Shown here in pieces: positions 62,011-64,000 of a stretch of DNA of 64,000 nt. Position 1 is the first letter of the stretch. Every line of letters begins with the position of its first letter. The notes under the pieces are model-generated. The model was given only the letters and a program-made list of their open reading frames with translations, was not told the origin of the DNA and did not search any database. The DNA lies in NCBI GenBank assembly GCA_020310875.1, contig CM035435.1:66853997-66917996 (forward strand), given 5' to 3'. The position numbers were made by a program, and so were the translations under genes. Origin of the DNA: Ceratopteris richardii (Eukaryota; Streptophyta; Polypodiopsida; Polypodiales; Pteridaceae).

Positions 62011-64000
62011 GCACACAGATTAAGATAAGAAAGTACCACAAAACTCGTAGTCTTATATATGCAGAGATAAGATAGATGATAAAAAAAAAAAGAGATGGAT
62101 CATGATATGGGTTGTTTGAAGGATTGGAGATTAATTTTTAAGACTTTGAAGGCCCCCGAAAGAGCTTATGAATCCTTGGATGTATGTTAGTTCACTTGTA
62201 CATTTACTTGTAAATATCCCTAAAAGATGTATGCAAAAAGCTCAAAAATTTGTGAAACCTTTGAAGAATCTTCTTGAAGGTCCTATGAAGCTATATACAA
62301 AGTTCGAGAGTCACAAAATAAGACTAGTTAGAGGTTTTTAATCCTATAGTTAAGTTACTTATATACTGTACATAGTTACTTTTATTTTGAGAGAGTATCC
62401 AATTCAAAATTGTGCTTCACATTAAGAGATTTCTCACTTTGTATTCTTGAGCTTTGATGAATATAGCTTGCTAAAGTTCTTCCTCTTGCATCTTCCTTGC
62501 TTTGTGATGGATGTTGTGTGATCAATATGTGATATTTGGTTGATTCTTCTTATGTGAGAGTGATCATTATGCTTTCTTGAGACCATTGAGTGAGCTTTGA
62601 TGATTGGAAACATGTAAAAGAAGGATGCAAGGAAGTTGACAATTTCAAATTGCTTCATCATGGACTTTGACTCAAGATAAGATCTTTTTTATCATGAAAA
62701 ATGACATATTTGGCACACAAGTCACTAAAAAAGATCTCATATTTATAAAGTTACGATCAATTTTTGTTTCATCTGGTAAATCTCAAAAAGCCATGTTTTC
62801 ACACATTCGTTTTATTAAAATTCTTGATGATCTCGTGTAAAATTTTGACCATTTCTCATAAAAATGATTGATTTGTGGTTTTTTTCATTAGTCTCTAAGC
62901 ACCAATCCAGTTCATACTCTCTTCATTGAGAATTTAAAGAGGTTTCATGATTCTTCTAAAAAGTTTGCCATTTCAACCATTTGATCTATGATAGGAGAGA
63001 TTTTTGTTGATGAGTGAAACATCTTTTTTGGCATCATCATCGAAGAAAGATGAAAATAAGATCAAAGGCAAACATTAAGCAATGCATATAAGTTTTTGAG
63101 AGCTAATAACTATAGCAATTGATTTTGCTTTTGAGAAGCATGTGAGGAGTTATATCGAGAAGGGAATGGAGTGATGTAGAAAGCTTTGTTTGGCGTATGG
63201 AGTGCATAATGATAGGTATAGGCTCGACAACCTTCAAGCTGCGATATCACTAACCCTCAACTAATTGAAAAGAACTATAGACTCGTGTTTTCAACTCTTA
63301 ACATCCAGAGATCCAATGCGAAGTTAAAGTGCACCAAAAAGATGGGTCACAAGATGTGATGAGAATCATTATTTTACATAAGAGGTTTTCACCACCTACT
63401 AGATAACAATAAGACTTCAGTGACTGTGGGTGCCATGAGGAAGTGCAATACCATCTAAAGTAGAAGGATATGGTGAAGTAGAGACTTCACGTGGAGGTGA
63501 AGTAGAGACTTCACATGGAGGTGAAGTAGAGAAGAAGAGGCATGGAAGATATGGATGAAGCTTAGGTGAACTTCATGGAAGTGTTGAGTGTTGAAGTAAA
63601 AAAAAAAAAAACAATTATAAAGGGCACATACCATTAGAGTAACCATGCACATACCAAAAGAGCCTCTCATTGCATTACAAAAATGGAAGTATATGGCCTT
63701 TTACAAGTAAATTACAGGGCTGAAGAAGGACATGTATAAATGAACTAAAAAGCTATGACTAAAAGTTGGTGGTAAATTCAAACTTGCATAAACTAAGAAG
63801 AGGCTTGGTTTAATATCTAAGGATTTGCTTCCATGACCATTGCTTTTTTGGGTGATCTGTCCAAAATGAAGGAGCTTTTTGTGAAGACAAAGATGATTGC
63901 AGAATTATCGAGTTGAAATGAATATATCATATATGTAAAAACCTTTAATCTGTTGATTGTTCAACACATCCTTGACACAGAAGAAAACTTTCCCTATTTT
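62011..64000. other. Interval without a recognisable gene
   Basis: No coding similarity or LTR seen. By position the left part may be leader or 5' LTR of the family B copia, but no match to the B LTR was found. A 24-bp repeat with internal palindrome lies near 63.5 kb. Confidence 0.6.
63471..63532. repeat. 24-bp tandem repeat with internal palindrome, 2.5 units
   Basis: Units of GTGAAGTAGAGACTTCACGT plus GGAG. Each unit contains GTGAAGT and ACTTCAC around AGAG, able to form a 7-bp stem. Confidence 0.9.

Overview
The window is plant nuclear DNA made almost entirely of transposable elements. I see no intact host gene, rRNA gene, tRNA gene, CRISPR array or prokaryotic-style operon. The evidence for a plant is Ty1/copia and Ty3/gypsy LTR retrotransposons primed by initiator-Met or Asp tRNA, L1-type LINE relics, tRNA-derived SINE-like boxes and a decayed pentatricopeptide-repeat (PPR) gene. 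The PPR fossil resembles the very large PPR families of ferns and their allies, so a fern or other large-genome non-seed vascular plant is my best guess. This is an inference.

Layout. (1) 1-~14.1 kb: most of one giant Ty3/gypsy element on the minus strand. From right to left it has a 5' LTR, an Asp-tRNA primer site, a 1.9-kb leader with an 18-bp CpG-rich minisatellite, gag, PR-RT, then RNase H-integrase carrying two zinc modules and a second retropepsin-like domain, and finally an extra ORF still open at the window edge. Its 3' LTR lies outside. Only a few lesions break it. (2) 14.1-17.6 kb: an LTR (family E) that landed beside a copia scrap and was later split by a minus-strand copia element (family C) that kept both LTRs but little between them. 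(3) 17.6-19.2 kb: a SINE-like unit and an LTR of family A. (4) 19.2-33.5 kb: a nest. A plus-strand copia fragment was split by an element of family B (19288-32704). That span now holds a plus-strand family C element, itself split by a solo LTR of family E, and two copia bodies lying tail to tail. (5) 33.5-43.5 kb: more copia pieces on both strands, a PPR pseudogene at 37.5-38.0 kb, a gene-poor stretch with microsatellites, and a solo B LTR inside a family A gag. (6) 44.8-50.7 kb: a decayed plus-strand Ty3 copy, two L1-type LINE relics on the minus strand, and between them a long unassigned plus-strand reading frame (47.0-49.9 kb) with an uninterrupted 348-codon core. (7) 50.7-62.0 kb: a family B copia element on the minus strand, split in its integrase by a 6.9-kb non-autonomous LTR element (53353-60250). 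That element has no coding content, and its LTRs carry tRNA-like Pol III boxes. (8) 62-64 kb: nothing recognisable except a short repeat.

The genes form no host pathway; they work together only as gag-pol machinery within each element. The points most worth pursuing are the unusual Ty3 domain set, the LTRs with Pol III boxes, the 5S-like segment and the unassigned 47-50 kb frame. Family letters A-E are my own labels for LTRs matched by eye. LTR ends were set from TG...CA termini, target duplications and primer sites.
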